From an uncultured Actinomycetes bacterium (GTDB lineage Bacteria > Actinomycetota > Acidimicrobiia > Acidimicrobiales > RAAP-2): a stretch of DNA of 64,000 bases. The stretch is taken from NCBI GenBank assembly GCA_903825305.1, contig CAIKAC010000012.1, positions 1-64,000 of the forward strand, in the 5' to 3' direction. Positions within the stretch are counted from its first letter, which is position 1. Each line of letters begins with the position of its first letter. Below the pieces are notes generated by a model. It was given only the letters and a program-made list of their open reading frames with translations, made no database searches and was not told where the DNA came from. Shown piece by piece: positions 45,744 through 55,079 of this stretch. The position numbers and the translations under genes are program-made.

Positions 45744-46886
45744 GTGGACCTGTTCGAGTACCAGGGCAAGCAGTACTTTGCCCGCTATGACATTCCGGTC
45801 TCGCCCGGCGGAGAGGCGGACACCGTTGATGCCGCTGTCGCCGTTGCCGAAAAGATTGGCTACCCCGTGGTGGTCAAGGCTCAGGTGAAAGTTGGTGGCC
45901 GAGGCAAGGCTGGCGGTATCAAGTTGGCCAATGATGCCGATGAGGTCCGCTTGCACGCTGGCAACATTCTGGGCATGGACATTAAGGGTCACACGGTGCA
46001 CCGTCTCTGGATCGAACTCTCGAGTGACATCGCCGCTGAGTACTACGTGTCGTTCACCTTGGATCGGCCCAACAAGGTGTACCTCGGCATGCTCTCCAAA
46101 GAGGGTGGCGTCGACATTGAAGAAGTAGCCGAAACCAATCCTGATGCCATCAAGCGCATTGCTATTAACCCCGTTGACGGCTTCACGCTTGAGCAAGCTC
46201 GTGCCTGGGTGGCCGAGGCTGATCTTGATGAGGCTGCGAGAGAGCAAGCGGCTGAACTCATCGTAAAGCTCTTCACCTGCTATGTAGAAGGTGACTGCGA
46301 CCTCGCTGAGATCAACCCGCTCATCTTGACGACTGATGGCATTGTTCGTGCTCTCGACGCCAAGGTGACCTTGGATGATAACGCTGAGTACCGCCACCCC
46401 GAATGGGAAGTGTGGGCTGGAACTGAAACCGAGGACCCTCGCGAAGCCATGGCCAAGGCCAAGGGCCTCAACTACATCGGCCTCGAAGGCTCCGTAGGCA
46501 TCATCGCCAACGGCGCTGGACTCGCGATGTCCACCTTGGACGTGGTGAACCAAGTTGGTGGTTCAGCGGCCAACTTCCTTGACATTGGTGGTGGCGCCAA
46601 TGCTGACGTCATGACGGCAGCGCTCGAGGTGATTAACGCCGACCCGTCGGTAAAGTCCATCTTCGTCAACATCTTCGGTGGTATCACCCGTGTTGATGAA
46701 GTGGCTAAGGGTGTGATCGAGGCGCTGCGTCGTGTTGACATCAAGAGCCCGATCGTGCTGCGCCTAGATGGCACCAATGCCGTAGAGGGCCGCGCCCTGT
46801 TGGCTGAACACTTGAACGAGAAGCTGGTGGCCGAGCCCACCATGCTCGAAGCCGCTCGCCGGGCTGTCGCCCTGGCCGGCAACTAA
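45744..46886 (+). CDS. sucC: succinyl-CoA synthetase beta subunit (ADP-forming)
   Basis: Beta subunit of the TCA-cycle enzyme that makes ATP (or GTP) from succinyl-CoA. The 380-residue product starts from GTG (MDLFEYQGKQYFARYDIPVS) with AGGAAGG upstream. ATP-grasp motifs include VVKAQVKVGGRGKAGGIKLA and CDLAEINPLILTTDG. The C-terminal CoA-ligase domain has NFLDIGGGANADVM and FVNIFGGITRVDEVAKGVI, and ends with the IVLRLDGTNAVEG region. Length is normal. sucD follows nine bases later. Confidence 0.97.
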   Translation: MDLFEYQGKQYFARYDIPVSPGGEADTVDAAVAVAEKIGYPVVVKAQVKVGGRGKAGGIKLANDADEVRLHAGNILGMDIKGHTVHRLWIELSSDIAAEYYVSFTLDRPNKVYLGMLSKEGGVDIEEVAETNPDAIKRIAINPVDGFTLEQARAWVAEADLDEAAREQAAELIVKLFTCYVEGDCDLAEINPLILTTDGIVRALDAKVTLDDNAEYRHPEWEVWAGTETEDPREAMAKAKGLNYIGLEGSVGIIANGAGLAMSTLDVVNQVGGSAANFLDIGGGANADVMTAALEVINADPSVKSIFVNIFGGITRVDEVAKGVIEALRRVDIKSPIVLRLDGTNAVEGRALLAEHLNEKLVAEPTMLEAARRAVALAGN

Positions 46887-46895
46887 GGAGAACCC

Positions 46896-47780
46896 GTGAG
46901 TATCTTCATTGACGAAAACACCAAGGTGATCGTGCAGGGCCTTACCGGCGGCCAGGGTCGCTTCCACGGCGTTCGCAACCGCGATTACGGCACCCAGATT
47001 GTTGGCGGCGTGAGCCCGAAGAAGGCTGGCGAAAACGTTGACGGCATCCCGGTCTTCGCTTCTTGCAAAGAGGCGGTTGCCGCTACGGGCGCAACGGCGA
47101 GTTTTGTGGTGGTCCCGCCCGCTGGCGCTACCGCCGCCATTTTGGAAGCCGCCGAAGCCGGTATCGAATTCATTGTCTGCATCACCGAGGGCATTCCGGC
47201 CCACGACGAGGCCAAGTGCTACAACATTTTGAAGCGCGATTTCCCCAAGGCTCGACTTCTTGGTCCAAACTGCCCAGGCATTATCAGCCCAGGTAAAGCC
47301 AACATCGGCATCACCTCGGGTGACATTGCTTTGGCTGGCGGTCCCGTCGGTATCGTAAGCCGTTCGGGCACTTTGACCTACCAAGCGCTGCATGAATTGA
47401 GCCAGCAAGGCATCGGCCAAACCACTTGTGTGGGTATTGGCGGCGACCCAGTTCCAGGAACCAACTTCATTGATTGCCTCGAAGCATTCGAAGCTGACCC
47501 CGAAACTAAGGCCGTCATGATGATCGGTGAAATCGGTGGATCCGAAGAAGAGCGTGCTGCTGAGTGGATCAAGGACAACATGACCAAGCCGGTCGTGTCC
47601 TACATCGCTGGCGTGACGGCACCCCCAGGGCGCAAGATGGGTCACGCCGGAGCCATCATCTCGGGCTCTTCAGGCACTGCCCAAGCCAAGATGGCAGCCC
47701 TCGAAGCTGCTGGCGTGACCGTAGCCCTGAACCCGACCGAAGCCGGCGAGAAGATGGTCGCCATCGTCAAGGCTCTCTAA
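46896..47780 (+). CDS. sucD: succinyl-CoA synthetase alpha subunit
   Basis: Alpha subunit that binds CoA and carries the phosphohistidine. The 294-residue product starts from GTG ([20 protein letters not shown]) with AAGGAG upstream. It has [40 protein letters not shown] and the active-site [18 protein letters not shown] with the phosphorylated His. Length is normal. It forms an operon with sucC. Downstream, 67 bases separate it from purN. Confidence 0.97.
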   Translation: MSIFIDENTKVIVQGLTGGQGRFHGVRNRDYGTQIVGGVSPKKAGENVDGIPVFASCKEAVAATGATASFVVVPPAGATAAILEAAEAGIEFIVCITEGIPAHDEAKCYNILKRDFPKARLLGPNCPGIISPGKANIGITSGDIALAGGPVGIVSRSGTLTYQALHELSQQGIGQTTCVGIGGDPVPGTNFIDCLEAFEADPETKAVMMIGEIGGSEEERAAEWIKDNMTKPVVSYIAGVTAPPGRKMGHAGAIISGSSGTAQAKMAALEAAGVTVALNPTEAGEKMVAIVKAL

Positions 47781-47847
47781 CCCCACGTCATGATGTCTCT
47801 CAGTTCACCATCGAGCCTGGCGGTTCCGGGCTGGGTGGTGGACTGAG

Positions 47848-48459
47848 ATGAACATCGCGGTATTGGTTTCGGGATCGGGAACCATTCTCGAAGCAATTCT
47901 CGAAGCGGGCATTGAGGTTTCACTCGTAGTGGCCGATCGGCCATGTCGGGGACTCGAGATCGCAGGCAACGGAGCCATTGATGCCGTGTTGCTTGATCGA
48001 ACAGGTTTTGGCGGCTTCAGCAAATCCTTTGATCGCGCTGCCTATTCAGACACGATGTGTTCGCTTCTTGAGGAGCGAAACATCGACCTCGTGGCCATGG
48101 CTGGTTTTGGCACGGTGATGACGGGTGAGATTTTTCAACGCTTCGCCGGGCGAATCTTGAATACGCATCCAGCGCTGCTTCCGGCTTATCCGGGCTGGCA
48201 CGCCGTTGAAGACGCACTCGCCGATGGGGCGACGCTGACGGGCACCACCGTGCACATTGCTACCGAGGAAATGGATGCAGGACCCGTGGTCGCCCAAGCC
48301 GAAGTGCCTATCGAGCCTCACGACGATGCAGCGTTGCTTCACGAGCGAATCAAACAAGTCGAGCGGGTGCTCTATCCACAAACCATCCGAGAAGTGGCGC
48401 AAACACTTGGAGATGGTGGGAGTATTGAAGCGATCATTACAACCCCTGAGCAGGGCTAA
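47848..48459 (+). CDS. purN: phosphoribosylglycinamide formyltransferase
   Basis: PurN formylates GAR with 10-formyl-THF in purine synthesis. The 203-residue product has AVLVSGSGTILEAILEAGIE at the start and the folate-binding TGEIFQRFAGRILNTHPALL. The catalytic set Asn, His and Asp is covered by ILNTHPALLP and VHIATEEMDAGPV. Unusually the DRPCRGLEIA segment replaces the common SNxxxAxGL. Start is ATG with GGTGG upstream. It forms an operon with purH and folD. Confidence 0.93.
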   Translation: MNIAVLVSGSGTILEAILEAGIEVSLVVADRPCRGLEIAGNGAIDAVLLDRTGFGGFSKSFDRAAYSDTMCSLLEERNIDLVAMAGFGTVMTGEIFQRFAGRILNTHPALLPAYPGWHAVEDALADGATLTGTTVHIATEEMDAGPVVAQAEVPIEPHDDAALLHERIKQVERVLYPQTIREVAQTLGDGGSIEAIITTPEQG

Positions 48460-48468
48460 GGAGAATTC

Positions 48469-50007
48469 ATGAGGGCGCTACTCAGCGTGTATGACAAGAC
48501 GGGATTGATCCCCTTTGCCCAAGGTCTAGCTGCACTCAAGGTCGAGTTGATCGCGAGTGGGAACACGTCGGCCGCACTGAAAGAAGCAGGTGTCGACCAC
48601 GTCGATGTCGCAACCGTGACGGGTAGCCCGGAAATGTTTGGCGGCCGAGTCAAAACGCTGCACCCCAAAATTCACGGCGGCATCTTGGCGGATCGATCCA
48701 AAGCTGAGCACCTCGAGGATCTCGCCACGAACAATATTGATGCGATTGACCTCGTGGTGTGCAACCTTTACCCCTTTACCTCCAACCCTTCGATCGAGTT
48801 GATCGACGTTGGTGGTCCAACCATGGTGAGGGCCGCTGCCAAGAATCATGCTCACGTCGGCATTCTGGTGAACCCAGATGACTACGACGCGGTGTTGACC
48901 GAGTTGCAGCAACACGGTGCGCTCTCTGATGAAACGCGAGCGACCTTGGCTCGTAAAGCGTTCGCCCACACGGCTGCCTACGACGCAGCGATTGCGACGT
49001 GGATGAGCCAAGGTGGCGCCGACGGCTTGAGCCGCGAAGAAGACCCCGTCTTGCCCGAGCACCTCGCTCTGTCGCTGACTCGAGCCGAGGTGCTCAGATA
49101 TGGCGAGAACCCCCATCAGCGCGGGGCTCGCTATCGCATTGATGGCGCTGAGAGTTTTTGGGACCACGTAGAACAGCACGCGGGGACGGGTTTGAGTTAC
49201 TTGAACTTGTTTGATGCCGATGCTGCGTGGCGGTTGGCTTTTGAATTGAGCGCTGATGCTGAAGGCCGACCAGCGGCCGCAATTATCAAGCACGCCAACG
49301 CCTGTGGGGCTGCAGTGGCTGATTCCATCGCCGACGCCTTCGCTTCTGCTCTCGAAGCAGATCCCCTGAGTGCCTTTGGCGGCATCGTGGCGCTCACGGT
49401 TCCCATTGACGCGGAGCTTGCCAGCACGATTGCCGAAGGCCCCCAAGCAGATGTCATCATTGCGCCAGCGTTGAGTGCAGAAGCAATAGACATCTTGGTG
49501 GCGCGCCGCAAAGCCACGCGGCTTCTGAGTGCACCGCTTCCGGAGCGATCCGAAATCCAGATCCGCTCTTTGGGCAACTCCATGTTGGTGCAGAGTTTTG
49601 ATCACTTCGAATCGGCTCCATCCACTTGGAAGGTGGTCACGCAGCGTCAACCAACCACCCAAGAGTGGGAAGACATGGTTATCGCTTGGCGAGTGTGTGG
49701 GCGCACGACGTCTAACGCCATTGCGTTAACACGAGAGGGCCGCGCTGTCGGTATCGGTGCTGGTCAGCAGTCTCGGGTAGTGGCCGCAGAAATCGCTGTA
49801 AATAAAGCACAAGCAAACGCCACAGGTGCGGCAGGGGCATCGGATGCGTTCTTCCCCTTCCCTGATGGTCTTGAGGTTTTGATAGCTGCCGGGGTAACCG
49901 CCATCGTCCAGCCAGGCGGTTCGGTGCGAGATGATGAGGTCACCGCCGTTGCCGATGCTGCGGGAATCACCATGGTCCACACCGGCGAACGCCACTTCCG
50001 TCACTAG
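48469..50007 (+). CDS. purH: bifunctional AICAR transformylase / IMP cyclohydrolase
   Basis: PurH performs the last two steps to IMP. The 512-residue protein has the N-terminal MGS-like cyclohydrolase domain (about 1-190: SVYDKTGLIPFAQGL, VTGSPEMFGGRVKTLHPKIH, GGPTMVRAAAKNHAHV) and the C-terminal transformylase domain. The latter has LRYGENPHQRGARY, KHANACGAAVADS (catalytic Lys-His), DPLSAFGGIVAL and the closing DAFFPFPDG and PGGSVRDDEV motifs. AAGGAG precedes the ATG. Length is normal. It lies between purN and folD, which makes the folate cofactor. Confidence 0.97.
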   Translation: MRALLSVYDKTGLIPFAQGLAALKVELIASGNTSAALKEAGVDHVDVATVTGSPEMFGGRVKTLHPKIHGGILADRSKAEHLEDLATNNIDAIDLVVCNLYPFTSNPSIELIDVGGPTMVRAAAKNHAHVGILVNPDDYDAVLTELQQHGALSDETRATLARKAFAHTAAYDAAIATWMSQGGADGLSREEDPVLPEHLALSLTRAEVLRYGENPHQRGARYRIDGAESFWDHVEQHAGTGLSYLNLFDADAAWRLAFELSADAEGRPAAAIIKHANACGAAVADSIADAFASALEADPLSAFGGIVALTVPIDAELASTIAEGPQADVIIAPALSAEAIDILVARRKATRLLSAPLPERSEIQIRSLGNSMLVQSFDHFESAPSTWKVVTQRQPTTQEWEDMVIAWRVCGRTTSNAIALTREGRAVGIGAGQQSRVVAAEIAVNKAQANATGAAGASDAFFPFPDGLEVLIAAGVTAIVQPGGSVRDDEVTAVADAAGITMVHTGERHFRH

Positions 50008-50017
50008 GAGATACGAG

Positions 50018-50872
50018 ATGACCGCCATATTGCTTGACGGCAACAAGGTTGCCGGCCGCATGAAGATGGAAATTGCTGACCGGGTAGCGCGCTTGAACGC
50101 CATGGGTCGACCCGTCGCCCTTGGGACCATTTTGGTGGGCGATGATGGGCCTTCAGCCAAGTACGTAGCCATGAAGCACGCCGACTGTGAAGAGGTGGGC
50201 ATTGCTTCTCGTCACGTGAGTTTGGGCTCGGACGCCACCCAAGACGATGTCACCGCGGCCGTTGCCGCTATGAATGCCGACACAGAAGTCGCTTCCATTT
50301 TGGTTCAGTTGCCCCTACCCAACGGCATCAACGAAGAGCAAGTGCTGCTGTCGGTCGATCCCGCAAAAGACGTTGATGGCCTCCATCCTGTGAATCTCGG
50401 CAAGCTCGTCATGGGTGCTCCTGGCCCATTGCCCTGCACCCCTGCGGGAATAGTGGAGTTGCTCGCGAGCTATCAGGTTCCCGTAGAGGGACGCCATGTC
50501 GTCATTATCGGACGCGGACTCACCATTGGACGACCTTTGAGTCTCTTGATGGCCATGAAACGCCCTGGCTGTAATGCGGCGGTTAGCGTAGTGCACACAG
50601 GTGTGGCCGACATGGCTTCCATTGTTCGTCAAGGTGACATCGTTATCTCGGCGGCCGGTGTGGCTGGTTTGGTTACGCCTGACATGATCAAGCCGGGCGC
50701 CGCGGTGGTGGGGGCTGGCACCAGTTGGGAAGGTTCTCGCTTGATGAGCGATGTTGACGAAGCGGCGGCAGAGGTCGCTGGTTGGATCTCTCCTCGCATC
50801 GGCGGGGTAGGGCCAATGACTCGCGCCATGCTCTTGCGCAACTGCCTGAACGCCGCAGAGAGGATGTCGTAA
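50018..50872 (+). CDS. folD: methylenetetrahydrofolate dehydrogenase / methenyl-THF cyclohydrolase
   Basis: FolD interconverts 5,10-methylene- and 10-formyl-THF, the donor for PurN and PurH. The start at 50018 (MTAILLDGNKVAGRMKMEIA) is preceded by AGGAGATACG; the frame further upstream lies inside purH. It gives 284 residues. Conserved motifs are SAKYVAMKHADCEEVGI (catalytic Lys), VQLPLPNGINEEQVL, DVDGLHPVNLGKL, and PCTPAGIVELL. The nucleotide site is IIGRGLTIGRPLSLL, with Gly where many bacteria have Ser. It is followed directly by the cupin gene. Confidence 0.96.
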   Translation: MTAILLDGNKVAGRMKMEIADRVARLNAMGRPVALGTILVGDDGPSAKYVAMKHADCEEVGIASRHVSLGSDATQDDVTAAVAAMNADTEVASILVQLPLPNGINEEQVLLSVDPAKDVDGLHPVNLGKLVMGAPGPLPCTPAGIVELLASYQVPVEGRHVVIIGRGLTIGRPLSLLMAMKRPGCNAAVSVVHTGVADMASIVRQGDIVISAAGVAGLVTPDMIKPGAAVVGAGTSWEGSRLMSDVDEAAAEVAGWISPRIGGVGPMTRAMLLRNCLNAAERMS

Positions 50873-51241
50873 ATGCCGACCTATGACGAAAAGGGCCGAG
50901 AATTCGATGAGCGCCCTTGGGGTACTTACGTCGTCCTCGAAGATGAGGCGAACGACCACAAGGTCAAGCGCATCACGGTGGAGCCAGGGAAGCGACTGAG
51001 CTATCAGCGTCATGCTCGCCGTTCAGAGCACTGGTTCGTGCTCTCAGGCGTAGCAACGGTCACCTTGAACGGCGAGGTGCATCGCGTGTCGCAATTTGGT
51101 TCCGTCAACATCCCGAAGGAAACGAATCACCGTGTTGCCAATGATGGGGACGAAGCATTGGTTCTCATTGAGATTCAATACGGTGATTATTTTGGCGAGG
51201 ACGACATTGTCCGCATCGAAGATGACTTCGGTCGTTCCTAG
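50873..51241 (+). CDS. cupin, mannose-6-phosphate isomerase type II-like
   Basis: The 122-residue single-domain protein resembles the C-terminal isomerase domain of bifunctional ManC/AlgA enzymes. Matching segments are DERPWGTYVVLEDE, KRITVEPGKRLSYQRHARRS, EHWFVLSGVATVTLNG and NIPKETNHRVANDGDEALVL. The metal ligands usually present (Gln, His, Glu, His) can be seen. Alone it could isomerise mannose-6-phosphate or simply bind a sugar phosphate. It starts directly after the folD stop; function in that operon is not clear. Confidence 0.8.
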   Translation: MPTYDEKGREFDERPWGTYVVLEDEANDHKVKRITVEPGKRLSYQRHARRSEHWFVLSGVATVTLNGEVHRVSQFGSVNIPKETNHRVANDGDEALVLIEIQYGDYFGEDDIVRIEDDFGRS

Positions 51242-51256
51242 GTCGACGCGTACCCT

Positions 51257-52114
51257 ATGGCCCGTATTGATCATTTACTGAGTAGCACTCGCACTGTCAG
51301 TTTCGAATTCTTTCCCCCAAAGACCGATAGGGAAGCCCAGGTACTCGATCAGGCACTCAATGAGCTGACGGAGTTGAACCCAAGTTTCGTCTCGGTCACC
51401 TATCGCGGGGGAGCCCAATCTCGCCAACGCACCTTTGATCTCGTAGCGTCCATGCAAGCCCAAGGCGCGCTGAATCCCATGGCGCACTTGATTTGCGTGG
51501 CGCATCGAAAAGATGAACTCATCGAGATTCTCACCCAATATCGAGCGGCTGGCGTAGAAAACCTGATGGCCTTAGGTGGCGATCCCTCCACCGAGCCCGA
51601 TGCCATCATCGGCGAACTTACCTATGCCTCTGAGTTGGTGGAGTTGGCCAGAGCCGTTGGCGGGTTCTCCATCGGCGTCGCGGCCCATCCCTTGGGACAT
51701 CCGCGTTCCACCACCCTGGGACAAGATCGTGACTATCTTGCCGCCAAGCTCGAAGCGGCAGACTTTGCCGTGACCCAGTTTTTCTTTTCGATTGAGGAAT
51801 ACCTCTCGCTCGTTGATGATTTGGCACAGCGCGGTTGTGCCAAACCAGTGCTCCCTGGCATCATGCCCGTCACCTCGTTGTCGTCGGTGCCGAGAATGGC
51901 CGACATGGGAGCACCAGTGCCAGATTGGGCGGTAGCTCGACTTCAAGCGGCCTCAGAACTCGGAGGCCCATCGGCAGTGCGGGCCGAAGGTATTGCTCTT
52001 GCCACGGAACTCTGCGCTGAACTTCTAGAGCGCGGAGCTCCTGGATTGCACTTCTATACACTCAATCACTCGTCGGCCACGAAGGAAATCGCTCGAGCAC
52101 TAGGGATCGCGTGA
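51257..52114 (+). CDS. metF: 5,10-methylenetetrahydrofolate reductase family
   Basis: MetF reduces methylene-THF to methyl-THF for methionine synthesis. The 285-residue TIM-barrel protein has TVSFEFFPPKTDREAQVLDQ (catalytic Glu in FEFFPPK), SVTYRGGAQSRQRTFDL, HLICVAHRKDEL, NLMALGGDPSTEP and IGVAAHPLGHP. ADFAVTQFFFSIEEY and LPGIMPVTSL follow and it ends with GAPGLHFYTLNHSSATKEIA, typical of the family. Length is normal. It continues the one-carbon theme after folD. No SAM or B12 riboswitch is seen upstream. Confidence 0.9.
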   Translation: MARIDHLLSSTRTVSFEFFPPKTDREAQVLDQALNELTELNPSFVSVTYRGGAQSRQRTFDLVASMQAQGALNPMAHLICVAHRKDELIEILTQYRAAGVENLMALGGDPSTEPDAIIGELTYASELVELARAVGGFSIGVAAHPLGHPRSTTLGQDRDYLAAKLEAADFAVTQFFFSIEEYLSLVDDLAQRGCAKPVLPGIMPVTSLSSVPRMADMGAPVPDWAVARLQAASELGGPSAVRAEGIALATELCAELLERGAPGLHFYTLNHSSATKEIARALGIA

Positions 52115-52168
52115 CCCGCACAAATGTGACCTAAGGTAGCATTTGCTTTTTGCTTCCAAGGAGAATTT

Positions 52169-53923
52169 GTGTCGTTTCGTCTTCGCGTCATCGCTGTCCT
52201 CGCTGTCTTTGGCGCTGCAGTAGCCCTTCCCTTAGCCGCAGGGGCTTCTGACCCAACGATCACGGTGGGAACCCCTACTGCGTACCAGGTGAACAACGTG
52301 GCCCACGACGGTGATTTGATGTCCGTTGCGTGCTCGCTGGTTGTCGGTAGTGACCCTGCTGGCTGCGTGAGTGTCGGGACGAACGTCGGGAACCAACATC
52401 CCTTGGTGGTGGCTGGTCCATTGGATGGCACCGAGACCGCCAACTACATGGACAACTACGGAGATTCATATCGAACCTTCTTGTCCAGCGTGTGGTGTGC
52501 GTCTTCCCAACACTGTGTCGCAGTGGGGTGGACCCAGAACAACAACGGTTTTTATATTTACGTGCTCAACGGATCAACGTGGACTAAGCAGTCAGTTACC
52601 AGCTCTGATGACACGAGTGCGATGCACCTCACCGGAGTGAGTTGTACAGACATCAATCACTGCGTGGCGGTTGGGTACTGGGAGCGAGCTTCGTCGAGTC
52701 CCTACGGTCCTACACCGGTAGCAGTTGTTGAAGTGAATGGATCGTGGAAGATTGATCGCATTGAGCCATCCGGCATGGCAACTTCTGGCAACATGAATCC
52801 GCCAACCAATGAATTGAGTGCCGTCTCCTGTACGACAAAAGACGTGTGCGCGGTTGCCGGGTACTACTCCACGACCTCGACCACTACGTCGTTGAAGCCG
52901 CTCTTTGCCACGATTTCGCTTTCATCGCTAACGGCTTCTTGGAATGTTGACCTTCCGGCATCTCACTTGTCGAACTTTTCCTCGATGCCGCTCGGTTTCA
53001 TACCTTCAGTTGCCTGTTCCTCCAATAACTTCTGTGAGGGTGTGAGCAGCTATGTAGACACGACGTACGACGGAAGCACCAAGGGCATGCACAGTTTTTT
53101 CACCAACTTCACTGGCACTTGGAGCACCCCAACTCTTATGAACGCAGACGTTGACCCCAACACCCCTGGTGTTCAGGACTGGGGAGTAAGCCCCTACGGC
53201 CAAGGGGACTTTGTCTGTGCCGCAGACTATCAGTGTTTTGGGACCGGATGGGGCTGGGGCACCGTGATCGAAATTGATCACCAAACGGCTACCGTGCAAA
53301 ATGCTGGCAGTGCGAATGGATACTTCGATGCCATTACGTGTATTAATCCGAACAACTGTGCCGCAGTGGGCTATGACAGTGATCCATCGGGACAAAGCGG
53401 CCTCGCGGAGTCGGTGTGGAACGGCACCACGTGGACCGAAGCGCAAGTTCGACCAGTCGTAACTGCGCAAGCAGGGAATGAATATCTAGACGCAGTGTCC
53501 TGCACAAGTGATGGGCACTGCCTGGCCGTTGGTCAATCCCAATTTCCCGCTGCGAATTACTGGGGTAGTGGTTCAACACTAGGTACTGGTTTGGAAGCGG
53601 TAACCGTGCCTTTCTCGTTCACGGTGACCCCTTTCACACCCACTACGACCACTTCGACCACCACAGCACAGCCGGCTATGACGGTTGACGTGATCGGATC
53701 CTTGAGTCAGAAGGCAAATCATGCCTTCTCGCTCATTTTCAAGCCAACGTCAGGACGTGCGGTGACCATTGCCAAAAATGGTACGTGGCCGGCTCATTTC
53801 TCCATTGCTTTCGGCGACACCATCAAGTGTTCAGGCGTTGCCAAGGGTACGTATCGCCTCGGCGTGACGGTGTCGAGGGGCTCTCAGACTAAGCAATTGG
53901 TCGAAACCATCAAGGTCTCATAA
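52169..53923 (+). CDS. secreted protein with Cys-x6-Cys-AVG repeats (copy 1)
   Basis: Unknown function. The 584-residue protein starts from GTG with AAGGAG upstream and has a signal peptide (about 1-27, VIAVLAVFGAAVALPLAAGA). It contains about eight copies of a motif of the form h-x-V-S-C-T-x(4-5)-C-x-A-V-G, for example LTGVSCTDINHCVAVG, LDAVSCTSDGHCLAVG and FDAITCINPNNCAAVG. Each lies about 50-70 residues apart with W-x(3)-V-type strands between, suggesting a beta-propeller or beta-solenoid with one disulfide per blade. A Thr-rich linker (about 490-500) leads to a small C-terminal beta domain (VTVSRGSQTKQLVETIKVS end). A similar gene lies at 55080. Confidence 0.8.
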   Translation: MSFRLRVIAVLAVFGAAVALPLAAGASDPTITVGTPTAYQVNNVAHDGDLMSVACSLVVGSDPAGCVSVGTNVGNQHPLVVAGPLDGTETANYMDNYGDSYRTFLSSVWCASSQHCVAVGWTQNNNGFYIYVLNGSTWTKQSVTSSDDTSAMHLTGVSCTDINHCVAVGYWERASSSPYGPTPVAVVEVNGSWKIDRIEPSGMATSGNMNPPTNELSAVSCTTKDVCAVAGYYSTTSTTTSLKPLFATISLSSLTASWNVDLPASHLSNFSSMPLGFIPSVACSSNNFCEGVSSYVDTTYDGSTKGMHSFFTNFTGTWSTPTLMNADVDPNTPGVQDWGVSPYGQGDFVCAADYQCFGTGWGWGTVIEIDHQTATVQNAGSANGYFDAITCINPNNCAAVGYDSDPSGQSGLAESVWNGTTWTEAQVRPVVTAQAGNEYLDAVSCTSDGHCLAVGQSQFPAANYWGSGSTLGTGLEAVTVPFSFTVTPFTPTTTTSTTTAQPAMTVDVIGSLSQKANHAFSLIFKPTSGRAVTIAKNGTWPAHFSIAFGDTIKCSGVAKGTYRLGVTVSRGSQTKQLVETIKVS

Positions 53924-53974
53924 CGTCGCTTTAGGCGGGAATTGAGGCTTGAAGGGTCCCCGTTAGGGGTCGGA

Positions 53975-53980
53975 TAGGGT
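53975..53980 (+). promoter_or_regulatory. -10 hexamer of a probable leaderless mdh promoter
   Basis: TAGGGT lies seven bases before the mdh ATG (53988) with no ribosome-binding site in between. TTGAAG at 53949-53954 is a weak -35 candidate with longer than usual spacing. Confidence 0.4.
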
Positions 53981-53987
53981 TTTACCC

Positions 53988-54980
53988 ATGACAACCTCCC
54001 CTGTACATGTAACCGTCACAGGTGCTGCTGGCCAGATTGGCTACCAGCTCCTTTTCCGCATCGCTTCGGGCCAACTTCTCGGGCCAGACACGCCTGTCGT
54101 GCTTCGGCTTCTTGAGATTGAACCGGGCATGAAGGCCCTCGAAGGTGTGGCCATGGAACTCGACGACTGCGCCTTCCCGCTGCTCGAGGACATGGAACTC
54201 ACCACTGATCTCAACCATGCCTTCTCGAACACCTCGTGGGCCCTGTTGGTGGGCTCCATCCCCCGCAAAGCCGGCATGGAGCGTGGCGACTTGCTCAATG
54301 TCAACGGTGGTATCTTCAAGCCCCAGGGCCAGGCCATTGCCGCAAATGCAGCATCAGATGTTCGAGTGCTTGTCGTAGGAAACCCCTGCAACACCAACTG
54401 CCTCATTGCCAAGGCCAACGCACCCGAGATTCCAGCCGACCGCTGGTTTGCTATGACGCGCCTCGACCAGAACCGCGCAGAGACGCAACTCGCCAAGAAG
54501 GCGGGTGCTCCGGTATCTGATGTCAAGAACTTGGCTATCTGGGGTAACCACTCAGCGACACAATTCCCTGACTTTGCCAACGCCACCATTGGCGGCACGG
54601 CCGTTCCCTCGGTGATTACGGATCAGGCTTGGCTGGAAGGCCCCTTCATCGAGACGGTGCAAAAGCGTGGGGCGGCGATTATCGAAGCCCGTGGTGCATC
54701 GTCGGCTGCCTCTGCTGCGAACGCTGCTATCGACACCGTCGTGAGCCTTCGCACCGCAACGCCAGCTGGTGACTGCGTCTCCGTGGCCGTGAGCTCAAAT
54801 GGTGAGTACGGCGTTCCCGAAGGTTTGGTCTTTGGCTACCCGATTTTGGCTGATGGTCAAGGCAACTGGAAGGTCGCCGAAGGCGTCGAGCATGACGACT
54901 TTGCAAAGGCTCGCATCGCCACCACGCTCAATGAGTTGATCGAAGAGCGTGATGCGGTCAAGGAGCTTGGCCTCATTTAG
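53988..54980 (+). CDS. mdh: malate dehydrogenase
   Basis: Oxidises malate to oxaloacetate in the TCA cycle. The 330-residue protein starts [20 protein letters not shown] (NAD-binding glycine motif) and has [20 protein letters not shown], then [36 protein letters not shown] and the catalytic His in [15 protein letters not shown] follow. These are the MDH type related to the eukaryotic cytosolic enzyme. Length is normal. sdhBAC lie 3 kb downstream on the other strand. It stands between the two Cys-repeat protein genes as its own transcription unit. Confidence 0.97.
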   Translation: MTTSPVHVTVTGAAGQIGYQLLFRIASGQLLGPDTPVVLRLLEIEPGMKALEGVAMELDDCAFPLLEDMELTTDLNHAFSNTSWALLVGSIPRKAGMERGDLLNVNGGIFKPQGQAIAANAASDVRVLVVGNPCNTNCLIAKANAPEIPADRWFAMTRLDQNRAETQLAKKAGAPVSDVKNLAIWGNHSATQFPDFANATIGGTAVPSVITDQAWLEGPFIETVQKRGAAIIEARGASSAASAANAAIDTVVSLRTATPAGDCVSVAVSSNGEYGVPEGLVFGYPILADGQGNWKVAEGVEHDDFAKARIATTLNELIEERDAVKELGLI

Positions 54981-55004
54981 CCACCCAGTAGTCCCACGTG
55001 GTTG

Positions 55005-55033
55005 CAATGCCCGCCCCTATGGGGCGGGCATTG
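55005..55033 (+). terminator. rho-independent-type terminator after mdh
   Basis: CAATGCCCGCCCC (55005-55017) pairs perfectly over 13 bp with GGGGCGGGCATTG (55021-55033) around a TAT loop, 25 bases after the mdh stop. A short TCATT follows, not a long T-run. Confidence 0.85.
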
Positions 55034-55067
55034 TCATTCGTGCCCGGTGGAGCAATCATTCGACTGC

Positions 55068-55073
55068 TAGGTT
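55068..55073 (+). promoter_or_regulatory. -10 hexamer of a probable leaderless promoter
   Basis: TAGGTT ends six bases before the GTG at 55080 with no ribosome-binding site between. It follows the mdh terminator, so a new transcript must start here. Confidence 0.45.
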
Positions 55074-55079
55074 CGCCCT

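Noticed and set aside
48526-49662. 378-codon minus-strand frame opposite purH
   Set aside because: Shadow of purH; the sense strand has every PurH motif and the antisense product has low complexity and no recognisable domain.
50500-50570. FolD GRG instead of GRS in the nucleotide-binding motif as a defect
   Set aside because: I recall Gly at this place in other actinobacterial FolD proteins, so it is not unusual.
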